NCBI GenBank assembly: GCA_900540595.1
Contig: UQGL01000020.1
Location: 1-44,707 of the forward strand
Reading direction: 5' to 3'
DNA length: 44,707 bases
Origin: an uncultured Oscillospiraceae bacterium
GTDB taxonomy: Bacteria; Bacillota; Clostridia; Oscillospirales; Ruminococcaceae
The position numbers and the translations under genes were made by a program. Positions 1 to 10,570 of this stretch are shown here, piece by piece (the first letter of the stretch is position 1; every line of letters begins with the position of its first letter). The notes under the pieces are model-generated. The model was not told the origin of the DNA and searched no databases. It saw nothing but the letters and a program-made list of their open reading frames with translations.

Positions 1-24
1 TCGAAAGAGCGGCAATTTTCTTTG

Positions 25-54
25 GTTCTTTCTTTTGTTGGCAAAAGAAAGAAC
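25..54. repeat. AT-rich perfect hairpin downstream of the GH25 gene
   Basis: A perfect 13-bp inverted repeat (GTTCTTTCTTTTG at 25-37 and its complement at 42-54) encloses a TTGG loop. It lies beyond the stop codon of the minus-strand GH25 gene. No clear U-tract follows on either strand, so it may stabilise a 3' end rather than be a classic terminator. A small palindrome CTCCCGGGAG follows at 58-67. Confidence 0.6.
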
Positions 55-82
55 AACCTCCCGGGAGGATGCCGTTCACCCT

Positions 83-2845
83 TTAGCCCCGCCGTCCCAC
101 GCCGTACTGCGGGGCCTCGGGCAGGGTAAAGTTCTCGGTAAAATTGTTTGTCAAATCGTTGATGTTCATCCGCACCGCCCAGAACACATCGCCGTAATCC
201 CGCAGGACGGTGTAGTCCGCGTTCAGCGCTGCCAGCGTGGCCGTGTCGGTGACGATGTAGGCGGTGTCCCCTGCCGGCGTGTACTCGGTCAGGCTGCTCT
301 GGTAGACGCGGCTCACGCTGCCGCCGTCCGCCAGTGTCTTGGCGGCATCGGCGGGGATGCTGACAAGCTGGATGCGCGCCGTGGCGGGCAGCGCTGCCAT
401 CAGATCGCCGCGGGTGATCTCGCCGTACTCCGGCTCGGTCACACCGCCTGCGAGAGCCTCGACCGCAGCCTCCTCCGGCAGACCGCTGGCTGTATCGTTG
501 GCCACAGCCTCGGCGTAGAGCGCCGCCAGATAGTTGCCGAAGCTGATCGTCCGGCTCGCGTCCGGGTTTTCCGCGTAGGTGAAAAGCGGCGTGTAGAGGA
601 TGCTCTGGTCATCGGCGTCCAGCGCGGCGATCTTGGCCGCCGCGTAGACATAGGCATCTGCACCGGCCTGCCGGGCTGCGTCTGCCGTCTCGGTGGGGGC
701 AGCGGTGTCCTTGCCGCCCGCAGCGGCGGTATCCTTGCCGGGGTCGGCGGTATCGGCGGCGGTATCGGTCTGGGCCTGCGCTGCAGCCATCTCAAGCCAG
801 GTGCTGCGGCTGCTCTCCATCGCCTCGGCCGTCACCGCGCTCTGCAGCACAGCGCGGCAGCCGCCGCCTTGCGTGAACACCAGATCCAGCCGGGCTATGC
901 CGCCAAGCCCCTGCGCCGCCCCCAGCACATTCGTGCCGTTTTCGGCGGCGGTGCCGTCAACGATGGCGGTCACGCCGCTGTTCAGCAGCGCCTTCTGCCA
1001 GTCGCCCCCGGGCGCGGTGGCCGCAATCGCAATAATGGCATCACACCCGGCGTTCTGCAGCGCCGCGATCTGCTCGTTGGCGGTATCGGTCCAGTCGCGG
1101 GCCGTGATAAACTCGCCGTTGGCCGCCGAGATCCCGGCGGCCTGCGCCGGGTCATTCAGCGCAAAGAAGCCGATCTTGTACCCCGCGCGCTCCACGATCG
1201 TGTACATGCCGTTCGTAACGCGGTTGCGGTTCCAGCTGGTGGAGCGGTAAAATACGGCGGTGGCCTCGTTGTTCAGCAGGTTGGAGGCAAGCGAGGGGCC
1301 GCTGCCCATGTTGGCATCGCTGACAAGGCGGGTCGTGCCGTAGGCAAAATCGTTCAGCGCCATCGCCTGCAGGTCATACCCGGCCGCCGAGAAGGCCGAC
1401 AGCATATCCATGCCGCCGGTCAGGCTGGCGCTTTGGGTGCCGTGCAGGGCATCGCCCGCGTCCAGCAGGATCGAATCCGGGGTGGAGGCCTTCAGCGCGG
1501 CGGCGTCCGCCAGCGTGGTGCGGTCCCCCCGCAGCCCCGCCGTGGCAAAGATCGGGACCGTGATGTCCCCCACCCGCACAAGGCAGGTGCGGCTCTCGGT
1601 GCCGTCGGCCAGCGTGGCCGTGATCGTACACTCGCCGCTGTCGGTGCGGGCGCGGACCGTGCCGTTTTTGTCCACCGTGGCAACACTCTTATCGCTTGTT
1701 GTCCAGTAGACCCTGCGGCCGCCCGCCTCCTCGTCAGGTTCGTTCGTCTCAAGGGTGGCGTAGGCGTCCTTGCCGTCCATGTGCAGCTCATCGGTGCGGG
1801 TATCGTTTTGCAGCACCGGCGCAGCAGTCTTGCCGTTGCAGGCGCTCACGCCGGTAAAAGTAAACGGCCGCATGACGAAATCAAGGTCCACCGTCTCGCT
1901 CTGCACGCCGTAGTCCGCGCCGGGGGCGCTGTAGGTGGACTGCCACATGTCGTAGGTGCCGGCATAGCCCAGCTCGTCAGAGAAGCGGGCGATCCAGAGG
2001 TTGTCGCGCCACGGGTCAAACCCGGGGTCGCTGAACCGCGCGCGCACCCAGTTCAGCGAGGCATAGACGCCCTGCTCGCCGGTGTAGCCATGCTCCTGCA
2101 GGCGGTCGAAGAACGCCTTGGTGATCTCGGCCATCTCGGACGGGAAAACGCCGCTGATGTATTTGTCCTCCAGATCATAGTAGACTGGGTAGCTCAGCCG
2201 GTACGGGCTGGCGGTGTAGTCGTCCAGCCCCTCCTGCGGGGGCGCAGTCAGGCCCAGCAGCCGCGCCACATGGTCGGCCTCGCTGCGGGCCTCCTCCACC
2301 GTCGTTGCGTAGGAGTAGAGATAGGTGCCGAACGGGATGCCCAGCCGGGTGCATTCATCGGCATTGCGCCGCCACTGCGGGTCATCCTGCGCCCAGTTTT
2401 CCTCGGCGCCGTCCCACTCACCGCCGAAGCCGCAGCGGATGATCGCAAAGTCGATACCGGCCGCCTTGGCGGTCTCCCAGTTGACCTCTCCCTGAAATTT
2501 GGAGACATCCATACCCTTCAGCACCGCCGCCGGGATCGCCCCGCCGCTGGCGTTGAAGTAGTAGCCCAGTTCGTTTTTCTGCCATGCGGCGGCAGGCGTG
2601 CCGAAGTCAGCCTCGGCCGGGCCGCCGGGCTCCGCCGTGCAGCGCACCAGCACAACGGACACCACCAGCACGACCGCCAGGCAGAGCAGACACAGCCCCA
2701 GCACAATACGGCTGCGGCGGCGTTTTGCACTGCGGCGCTTTGGTTTTTGGGGCGGCTGCGGCGGGCGCGGTGCCGCTGTTTGGGCCGGTCTGGCCTTGGT
2801 GGCGGCGCGGGCGGGGCTGCGGTAGACATTGCGTTCTTCTGGCAC
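83..2845 (-). CDS. Exported GH25 muramidase fused to Ig-like and degenerate 5'-nucleotidase-like domains
   Basis: 920 residues from a GTG start; GAGAGAGG lies about 9 nt upstream. A basic proline-rich cytoplasmic tail (1-45) precedes one membrane segment (about 46-67). A GH25 lysozyme domain (about 110-330) has MDVSKFQG and YYDLED, so the acids expected for muramidase activity (D113, D224, E226) are present. A bacterial Ig-like (Big_2) module follows at about 345-425. Residues 430-665 and 725-895 resemble the N- and C-terminal halves of UshA-type 5'-nucleotidases: DSILLDAGDALHG fits the LLLDAGD strand and GNYLAALYAEA fits the C-terminal domain. The D-x-H, GNHE and GGHSH metal motifs are replaced (TAGLRG, ALNDFAYG, IVDGTAA), so that part is probably not catalytic. 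It is likely anchored outside the membrane and acts on or binds peptidoglycan. Alternative: cell-wall binding scaffold. GH25 call firm, nucleotidase-fold call good. Confidence 0.88.
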   Translation of the reverse strand: MPEERNVYRSPARAATKARPAQTAAPRPPQPPQKPKRRSAKRRRSRIVLGLCLLCLAVVLVVSVVLVRCTAEPGGPAEADFGTPAAAWQKNELGYYFNASGGAIPAAVLKGMDVSKFQGEVNWETAKAAGIDFAIIRCGFGGEWDGAEENWAQDDPQWRRNADECTRLGIPFGTYLYSYATTVEEARSEADHVARLLGLTAPPQEGLDDYTASPYRLSYPVYYDLEDKYISGVFPSEMAEITKAFFDRLQEHGYTGEQGVYASLNWVRARFSDPGFDPWRDNLWIARFSDELGYAGTYDMWQSTYSAPGADYGVQSETVDLDFVMRPFTFTGVSACNGKTAAPVLQNDTRTDELHMDGKDAYATLETNEPDEEAGGRRVYWTTSDKSVATVDKNGTVRARTDSGECTITATLADGTESRTCLVRVGDITVPIFATAGLRGDRTTLADAAALKASTPDSILLDAGDALHGTQSASLTGGMDMLSAFSAAGYDLQAMALNDFAYGTTRLVSDANMGSGPSLASNLLNNEATAVFYRSTSWNRNRVTNGMYTIVERAGYKIGFFALNDPAQAAGISAANGEFITARDWTDTANEQIAALQNAGCDAIIAIAATAPGGDWQKALLNSGVTAIVDGTAAENGTNVLGAAQGLGGIARLDLVFTQGGGCRAVLQSAVTAEAMESSRSTWLEMAAAQAQTDTAADTADPGKDTAAAGGKDTAAPTETADAARQAGADAYVYAAAKIAALDADDQSILYTPLFTYAENPDASRTISFGNYLAALYAEAVANDTASGLPEEAAVEALAGGVTEPEYGEITRGDLMAALPATARIQLVSIPADAAKTLADGGSVSRVYQSSLTEYTPAGDTAYIVTDTATLAALNADYTVLRDYGDVFWAVRMNINDLTNNFTENFTLPEAPQYGVGRRG

Positions 2846-2894
2846 GGCGGTTTACCTCTCTCCGGGTAGATTTTATGCAGGGATAGCTATTATT

Positions 2895-2923
2895 AGTGTA
2901 GCATTTTGTCGAAGAAATTACAA
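2895..2923 (-). promoter_or_regulatory. Possible promoter for the GH25 gene
   Basis: On the minus strand TTGTAA (2923-2918) and TACACT (2900-2895) are separated by 17 bp, about 50 bp upstream of the GTG start, in an AT-rich gap. Both hexamers match consensus only partly. Confidence 0.35.
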
Positions 2924-2960
2924 TCAGCCGCAGCAGATATTGGGGAAATTTTACACAAAA

Positions 2961-3103
2961 AAGCCTTCCCCCATTGGGGGAAGGTGGCCGAGCCCGCGAG
3001 GCCGGATGAGGGGCGCGTCTGCCCGGAAAATGGACAATACCGGCAGCGCCGCCCCTCATCAGTCCGCTTCGCGGACAGCTTCTCCCATGGGAGAAGCCTT
3101 TTT
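2961..3103. repeat. Family A palindromic repeat, copy 1 (short type)
   Basis: The outer arms AAGCCTTCCCCC and GGGAGAAGCCTT flank inner GGATGAGGGGCG and CCCCTCATCAGTC segments. The right half lies inside the end of the MATE gene: the TCA of CTCATCAGTC is that gene's TGA stop on the minus strand. Confidence 0.85.
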
Positions 3104-4432
3104 CAAATTTTGCTTTTTACACGTCCAAAAATAGTACGGCACCTCAAACGCCAGCATGACGCACCAACCGAAGGCGCAGGCAAACGCGATGCCCGTCAGC
3201 CCCACGCGCGGGGCCAGCACAGCGGCCGCAGCGGCCCGCAGACCCGCCTGCAGGCAGGTGCCGATCAGGGTGGTCGTCATCTTGCCCATGCCGCGGTAAA
3301 AGCCCTGCAGACTGTTCGTCAGGGCGGGCAGCGCGTAGAGCAGCGCCATATACCCAAGGTAGCGGCTGCCCAGCGCAATGACCTCGTCCGCGCCCTCCCC
3401 CGCCACAAACAGCGAGAGGATCGGCCGGCGCAGCGTCAGCGTCACGCAGCCCACCAGCAGCCAGTAGCCCAGCTCAAGCCGCAGCCCCACCGCAAAGCCG
3501 CGGCGGATGCGTTCAGGCTGCCTTGCGCCGCGGTTCTGCGCAATGTAGGTCGTGATGGCCGTGGCGATGCTTTGCTCCGGCGTGAAGGCGAAATCATCCA
3601 CCCGCGTCACCGCGTTGAACGCCGCGATGGAGCCAACGCCCAGCGCGTTGACCTGCCCTTGGATCAGCACCTTGCAGATCGGCTGCACCGCCTGCTGCAG
3701 GGCCGTCACCGAGCCGTAGCGCAGGATCGGGCCGAGCAGTGCGCGGCGGATGCGCCACTGACCGCGCTCGGGGCAAAACTCCGGCACGCGGCAGGCCATG
3801 TAAACAGCGGCCATCACGGCGCTGGCAGCCTCGGCCACCACGGTCGTGACCGCACTGCACACGATGCCGAAGCCCAGCCCGCCTATCAAAATCAGGTCGA
3901 GCACGGCGTTCAGCACGGCGGAGAACGCTAAAAATTTCAGCGGCGTTTTGCTGTCGCCCACACTTTTCAGCCCCGCCGCGAGCGCGTTGTAGAAGAAGGT
4001 GAACGGCGCCCCCAGAAATGTGATGCGCAGATAGACACCCGTGATCTCAAAAATCGATGACGGCACGGCCGTTGCCCGCAGTATCCACGGCGTCAGCAGA
4101 CAGCCCGCCGCAGCCGCACCGCAGCAGAGCAGGGCGCCGAACAGCAGCGTTGTGGTCAGCGTCTCCTTGAGGCGCGCTGTCTCCCCCGCGCCGAACGCCT
4201 CGCTCATCAGCACGCCCGCGCCGATGCACAGGCCGCTGATCGCAAGGATCACAAGGTTCATGACCGGCCCGGCCACGCCTTCGGCAGCCAGCGCATCCTG
4301 CCCGATGAACCGCCCCGCAATGATGGAATCCACCGCATTGTACGCCAGCTGCAGCCAATTCCCCAGCAGCAGCGGCACCGCATACAGAAAGAGGTGCCCC
4401 AGCGGGGCACCCTTGGTCATATCACGCATCAT
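3059..4432 (-). CDS. MATE family multidrug/metabolite efflux transporter
   Basis: 457 residues, about twelve hydrophobic segments and the two-bundle layout of MATE transporters (MOP superfamily), which exchange Na+ or H+ for drugs or metabolites across the membrane. Typical family stretches are MTKGAPLGHLFLYAVPLLLG at the N terminus, DSIIAGRFIGQDALAAEGV in the first bundle and LQGFYRGMGK in the second. It starts 9 nt after the stop of the GtrII-like gene and is probably co-transcribed with it. The last roughly 14 residues (KKASPMGEAVREAD) are encoded by a family A repeat, which also gives the stop codon; the natural C terminus was probably a short basic tail. Since MOP proteins include lipid-linked sugar flippases, a role in glycan export is conceivable here but unproven. 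Confidence 0.9.
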   Translation of the reverse strand: MMRDMTKGAPLGHLFLYAVPLLLGNWLQLAYNAVDSIIAGRFIGQDALAAEGVAGPVMNLVILAISGLCIGAGVLMSEAFGAGETARLKETLTTTLLFGALLCCGAAAAGCLLTPWILRATAVPSSIFEITGVYLRITFLGAPFTFFYNALAAGLKSVGDSKTPLKFLAFSAVLNAVLDLILIGGLGFGIVCSAVTTVVAEAASAVMAAVYMACRVPEFCPERGQWRIRRALLGPILRYGSVTALQQAVQPICKVLIQGQVNALGVGSIAAFNAVTRVDDFAFTPEQSIATAITTYIAQNRGARQPERIRRGFAVGLRLELGYWLLVGCVTLTLRRPILSLFVAGEGADEVIALGSRYLGYMALLYALPALTNSLQGFYRGMGKMTTTLIGTCLQAGLRAAAAAVLAPRVGLTGIAFACAFGWCVMLAFEVPYYFWTCKKQNLKKASPMGEAVREAD

Positions 4433-4441
4433 TATCAGCTC

Positions 4442-6007
4442 TCAAAACGGAAAATCTGCCACCTTCAGCGTGACAACGCCGTCGATGGTCTGGATACAGC
4501 CATCTGCCGGGTAGTTGGGCATGGCCTTGAACGCGTCGGAGTTGCTGATGGCTCGGACAGTCTCGTCCGCGCATTCGTTGAGCTGGACGCCCAGCTCGTC
4601 CCACACCAGCACATACCAGCCGTGGGCGTTGAACGTCGGGTCGTAGGAGAGCGGGCCGAACTGCGCCAATTCCCCGGCCATAGGCTTGAGCGGGGATTCC
4701 TCCGGGTACGCGCCGCGCTTCGGCTCGCCCAGGATCACGACCTCGGCGCCGTTCTGGTAGTCGGCGTTTTCTTCCAGCCGGGTACACAGGCGGTTGGCGA
4801 GGTTCACAACGGTGGTCTTTTGTTTCAGCATGACCGCCGCGTCGTTGTTGACCTGCACGGCAAACCCACGCAGCAGCACCGCACAGAACGCCGTGCAGAG
4901 CGCCATCCCCCAGAAGAACGCCCGTTCCGTCAGTGCGGGAGCCGCGTCGATCACGGCGATGGCAAACGGCACCACGATGGCCAGCGAGCCCGCCATCCGC
5001 AGCGCCACAGTGGCCCCGGTGTTGATAACATCGGTCACATTGGCTGCGGCGGGCAGCAGGGCCACCAGTACCACCGCCGCAGCGGCGGCCTTGCGGTCGT
5101 GCAGCACGACGAGCCACCGCAGCCCGGCCAGTGCCGCCAGCACAAACAGCAGCAGGTAGCCTGCGATCTGCCCATAGTGGTTTTGGGCAATGCCGTGGGT
5201 GAAGAAGTAGGCGTAAAAATCAAAGTAGGCGTTTTTCAGGCCCAGCGGCAGACTGCGCAGCGTGTCCAGCCCCACAGCGTTGATGCCGTTCACACCGGAC
5301 AGGCCCACATCGTACAGCCGCAGGAACACCTTTAAAATCAGCATATACAGCACCGCGCCGCTGCCGCCCATCAGCACCATGCGCAGAGCGGTCAGGCCGG
5401 TGGCTTTCCACGCGCCGGGGCGGCGCAGAACCGCCAGAATCAGCAGCATGACGCACAATCCTGCCGCCGTACCCAGGTTGGCCTGGTACATACCCAGCGA
5501 GAACGCCATACAGACCGTGCCCGCCAGCCAGGCAAAGCGTAGACCGCAGACAGCGGACTGCACCGCCAGCACAGCCAGCAGGAAGGACAGCGCATAGGAC
5601 ACGCTGCAATAGTGGAAAAACTCGATCTCCGCCACATAGGGCGCACAGACCAGCGTGAGGGGGATCAGATATTTTGCCGTGCGGCTGCGCACGCCGAACA
5701 AATCCGTCAGCAGCACACCCGCCAGCGCGTAGAGGAACAGCATCAGCAATGCAGAAAGTGCAGGCTGGTTGATGCCGCCGCGCAGCATATCCACCAAGCG
5801 CAGTGCCCAACGGCCCTGCTCGGTTTCCCAATACAGGTGCTCGGGCCAGCCGTCGGCAATGTACAGTGCGCCGATGTGTACGGCATCCATCGTGCCCAGC
5901 TGGTTAGCGTAGATCGTGTAATGTACGCCGCAGCCGACCAGCAGCGCCACGACCAGCGGGCGGAAGTTTTTCGCCCACCACAGGCTTACTTTTTTCTGCC
6001 AGTCCAT
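4442..6007 (-). CDS. GtrII-like polytopic membrane glucosyltransferase
   Basis: 521 residues with about ten to eleven membrane segments and a soluble C-terminal tail (from about 400) outside the membrane. The layout, the acidic/aromatic first outer loop (ADGWPEHLYWETEQGRW) and the position after a GtrB-like gene fit the Glucos_trans_II (GtrII) family, which moves glucose from undecaprenyl phosphate onto a surface polymer on the outer face. The stop of the upstream gtrB-like gene is 3 nt before this ATG and the MATE gene follows after 9 nt, so the three form a tight operon. No GtrA-type flippase is visible. The acceptor polymer is unknown; teichoic acid or capsule are plausible. Family call moderate, glycan role inferred. 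Confidence 0.72.
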   Translation of the reverse strand: MDWQKKVSLWWAKNFRPLVVALLVGCGVHYTIYANQLGTMDAVHIGALYIADGWPEHLYWETEQGRWALRLVDMLRGGINQPALSALLMLFLYALAGVLLTDLFGVRSRTAKYLIPLTLVCAPYVAEIEFFHYCSVSYALSFLLAVLAVQSAVCGLRFAWLAGTVCMAFSLGMYQANLGTAAGLCVMLLILAVLRRPGAWKATGLTALRMVLMGGSGAVLYMLILKVFLRLYDVGLSGVNGINAVGLDTLRSLPLGLKNAYFDFYAYFFTHGIAQNHYGQIAGYLLLFVLAALAGLRWLVVLHDRKAAAAAVVLVALLPAAANVTDVINTGATVALRMAGSLAIVVPFAIAVIDAAPALTERAFFWGMALCTAFCAVLLRGFAVQVNNDAAVMLKQKTTVVNLANRLCTRLEENADYQNGAEVVILGEPKRGAYPEESPLKPMAGELAQFGPLSYDPTFNAHGWYVLVWDELGVQLNECADETVRAISNSDAFKAMPNYPADGCIQTIDGVVTLKVADFPF

Positions 6008-6010
6008 CGT

Positions 6011-6955
6011 TTATTTTTTATCCTCTTCGGTCTCGGCCACGATGTAGATAGGACGGTGCTTGACCTCCAGATAGGTTTTGGCCAGGTACTCGCCCACGAT
6101 GCCGGTGCAGAACAGCTGGACGCCGCTGCACAGCAGAATGATGCAGACAAGGCTCGGCCAGCCGGAGGTCGGGTCGCCGAACATCAGCGCCCGGACAATG
6201 ACAAAAATAATGCCGATGAACGCCAGCAGGCAGAACAGAACGCCCACGCCCGCCGCCATCAGCAGCGGCGTGGTCGAGAAGCCGACAATACCCTCGATGG
6301 AGTATTTGAACAGGCCCCAGAAGTTCCACTTGGTCGTGCCGGCCACGCGCTCGATGTTCTCGTAGTCGAACCATTTGGTCTTAAAGCCGACCCAGCTGAA
6401 AATGCCCTTGCTGAACCGGTTGTACTCGGCCATGCTCAGCACGGCATCGGTCATTTTGCGGCTCATCAGGCGGAAATCACGCGCACCATCGACAATCTCC
6501 GTATCAGACATCTTGTTGATGATCTGGTAGAATTTGCGGGCGAACCAGCTGCGCAGCGGCGGCTCGCCCTTGCGGGTCGTGCGGCGGGTGGCGGCGCAGT
6601 CGTATTCGCCGGTCAGTAGCGTGTCCAGCATCTGCGGCAGCAGCGCGGGCGGGTCCTGCAGATCGGCGTCCATCGTGGCGACATAATCGCCCCTGGCCGC
6701 CTGCAGGCCGGCGTAGATGCCGGCCTCCTTGCCGAAGTTGCGGCTGAACGAGACATAGCGCACCCGGTCGTCCTGAGCGTGCAGTTCGCGGGCCACACGC
6801 AGCGTACCGTCGCGGGAGCCGTCATCCACAAAGATGAACTCAAAATCCGCACCGTGGCTGGTTTTCATCTCCGCCGCCACGCGGGAGGCTTCTTTATAAA
6901 AAAGCGGCATCGCTTCTTCTTCATTGTAACAGGGTACGATCAGACTGATGAGCAT
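6011..6955 (-). CDS. GtrB-like undecaprenyl-phosphate glycosyltransferase (GT2, DPM1-like)
   Basis: 314 residues. The GT2 domain fills about residues 1-225: LIVPCYNEEEAMPLFY at the N terminus, FVDDGSRDGT, and the metal-binding MDADLQDPP near residue 100. Two C-terminal membrane segments follow, as in GtrB/YkoT/DPM1-like enzymes that load glucose or another hexose onto undecaprenyl phosphate on the inner face. The frame is open upstream for another 84 codons, but that part is translated repeat and crosses a promoter. The ATG at 6955 behind GCAGGT starts directly with the beta strand of the fold. First gene of the gtrB-gtrII-MATE operon. Confidence 0.9.
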   Translation of the reverse strand: MLISLIVPCYNEEEAMPLFYKEASRVAAEMKTSHGADFEFIFVDDGSRDGTLRVARELHAQDDRVRYVSFSRNFGKEAGIYAGLQAARGDYVATMDADLQDPPALLPQMLDTLLTGEYDCAATRRTTRKGEPPLRSWFARKFYQIINKMSDTEIVDGARDFRLMSRKMTDAVLSMAEYNRFSKGIFSWVGFKTKWFDYENIERVAGTTKWNFWGLFKYSIEGIVGFSTTPLLMAAGVGVLFCLLAFIGIIFVIVRALMFGDPTSGWPSLVCIILLCSGVQLFCTGIVGEYLAKTYLEVKHRPIYIVAETEEDKK

Positions 6956-6992
6956 GGTGTGACCTGCTTTCGTCAAAGTATTTGTTGGTTTT

Positions 6993-7021
6993 ATTATAGC
7001 GTAGTTTGGCGGGTTTGTAAA
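6993..7021 (-). promoter_or_regulatory. Sigma-A type promoter of the gtrB-gtrII-MATE operon
   Basis: Minus-strand TTTACA (7021-7016), a 17-bp spacer and perfect TATAAT (6998-6993) lie 38 bp before the ATG at 6955. The position rules out the longer upstream reading of the gene. Confidence 0.8.
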
Positions 7022-7043
7022 CAATGGATGTGGCGGGGTTCCT

Positions 7044-7254
7044 AAAGCCTTGGCCCCGAGGGGCTGCGCCCGCAGGCGCGTGTCGGAGCGCAACCGCCGA
7101 AGGCGGCTCTTAGCGCGTAGACTGAAGGTGGCCCCACAGGGCCGGATGAGGAGCAGGTGTGCCATTGCCGCCCGTTTACGGACTGCTGTGGGTAAGTTTC
7201 CCCTCATCAGTCAGCGGTCAGGGCCGCTGACAGCTTCCCCCAAGGGGGGAAGCC
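7044..7254. repeat. Family A palindromic repeat, copy 2 (long type)
   Basis: Arms AAAGCCTTGGCCCC and GGGGGGAAGCC bound the unit. The long type carries an extra block of about 60 bp (GGCTGCGCCCGCAGGCGC through TTAGCGCGTAGACTGAAGG) nearly identical in copies 3, 5 and 8. It separates leuS from the gtrB promoter. Confidence 0.88.
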
Positions 7255-7281
7255 GCTCTGACTGAATGGCTTCTGCAACAC

Positions 7282-7309
7282 AAAAAAGGCAGAGCTTTCG
7301 CTCTGCCTT
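7282..7309 (-). terminator. Intrinsic terminator of leuS
   Basis: On the minus strand AAGGCAGAGC, a GAAA tetraloop and GCTCTGCCTT are followed by a T run, 17 nt after the leuS stop. Confidence 0.93.
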
Positions 7310-7325
7310 GGGTTCATGTTATAAA

Positions 7326-9869
<2,544 letters not shown>

Positions 9870-9914
9870 AAATTTCTCCCCACAGATAAATTTTTGATGG
9901 GTCGTAACCTTCTT

Positions 9915-10162
9915 AAAGCCTTCCCCCGAGGGGCTGCGCCCGCAGGCGCGTGTCGGAGCGCAACCGCCGAAGGCGGCTCTTAGCGCGTAGACTGAAGGTG
10001 GCCCCGCAGGGCCGGATGAGGGGCGGGTATGCCGCGGCAACCCGTTCATAGGTCACAATGGCATAAACACCCTGCGTATCCCGTTCACGGATTGCCGCGG
10101 CAAAGACGCCCCTCATCAGTCAGCGGTCGGGGCCGCTGACAGCTTCCCCCGAGGGGGAAGCC
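9915..10162. repeat. Family A palindromic repeat, copy 3 (long type)
   Basis: Same long type as copy 2, with an enlarged centre holding two tandem variants of a CCCGTTCAYRGG core. It fills the 304-bp gap between rsfS and leuS; nothing else is visible there. Confidence 0.88.
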
Positions 10163-10173
10163 ATTCCGCATTT

Positions 10174-10548
10174 TTACTGCTCGTCCGCACCTTCGTCCGG
10201 CATCCACTCACTGGCGGGCACGGGCTTGGCGTCGGCCCAGAGATGCTCCAGATCGTAGTAGTCGTGGGCCTCCTGCGTAAAGACATGGACGATGACGCTG
10301 CCGTAGTCCAGCAGCACCCAGCGCTTGCCGTCGTGCCCCTCGGTGCGCAGGACCTTGACGCCCTCGCGCTCCAGCTGGAACTCGGCCTCATCGGCCAGTG
10401 CGCCGACATGGGTGGTGGACATACCGGTGGCAATGACAAAATATTCCGTAACGGTGGTCAGGTCCTCCACGGCCAGAATGTGGACGTTGACGGCCTTCTT
10501 GGCGTCCAGCGCACGGGCCAGACGAATGGCAAGTTCTTTGCTTTCCAT
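10174..10548 (-). CDS. rsfS: Ribosomal silencing factor RsfS
   Basis: 124 residues. RsfS binds uL14 on the large ribosomal subunit and blocks subunit joining when nutrients are short. The diagnostic stretch WVLLDYGSVIVHVFTQEAHD and the following YYDLEHLWADA are intact. AGGAGAG lies about 10 nt before the ATG. The gene follows the LCP gene after 22 nt, and the nadD-yqeK-LCP-rsfS order is common in Clostridia. The C-terminal tail after the LWADAKP element (ASEWMPDEGADEQ) is a lineage-specific extension. Confidence 0.97.
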   Translation of the reverse strand: MESKELAIRLARALDAKKAVNVHILAVEDLTTVTEYFVIATGMSTTHVGALADEAEFQLEREGVKVLRTEGHDGKRWVLLDYGSVIVHVFTQEAHDYYDLEHLWADAKPVPASEWMPDEGADEQ

Positions 10549-10570
10549 ATAGTAACTCTCCTAGTGTAAA

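Noticed and set aside
35..2869. Very long plus-strand open frame (about 944 codons) opposite the GH25 gene
   Set aside because: It is the antisense shadow of a GC-rich gene. The translation has no recognisable domain, while the minus strand has clear GH25 motifs and a good ribosome binding site.
6956..7207. 84-codon N-terminal extension of the GtrB-like protein
   Set aside because: It is translated family A repeat and crosses a consensus promoter at 6993-7021.
9870..10049. 60-codon N-terminal extension of leuS
   Set aside because: Translated repeat sequence ([20 protein letters not shown] type), seen also in front of unrelated genes. The SD and family start are at 9869.
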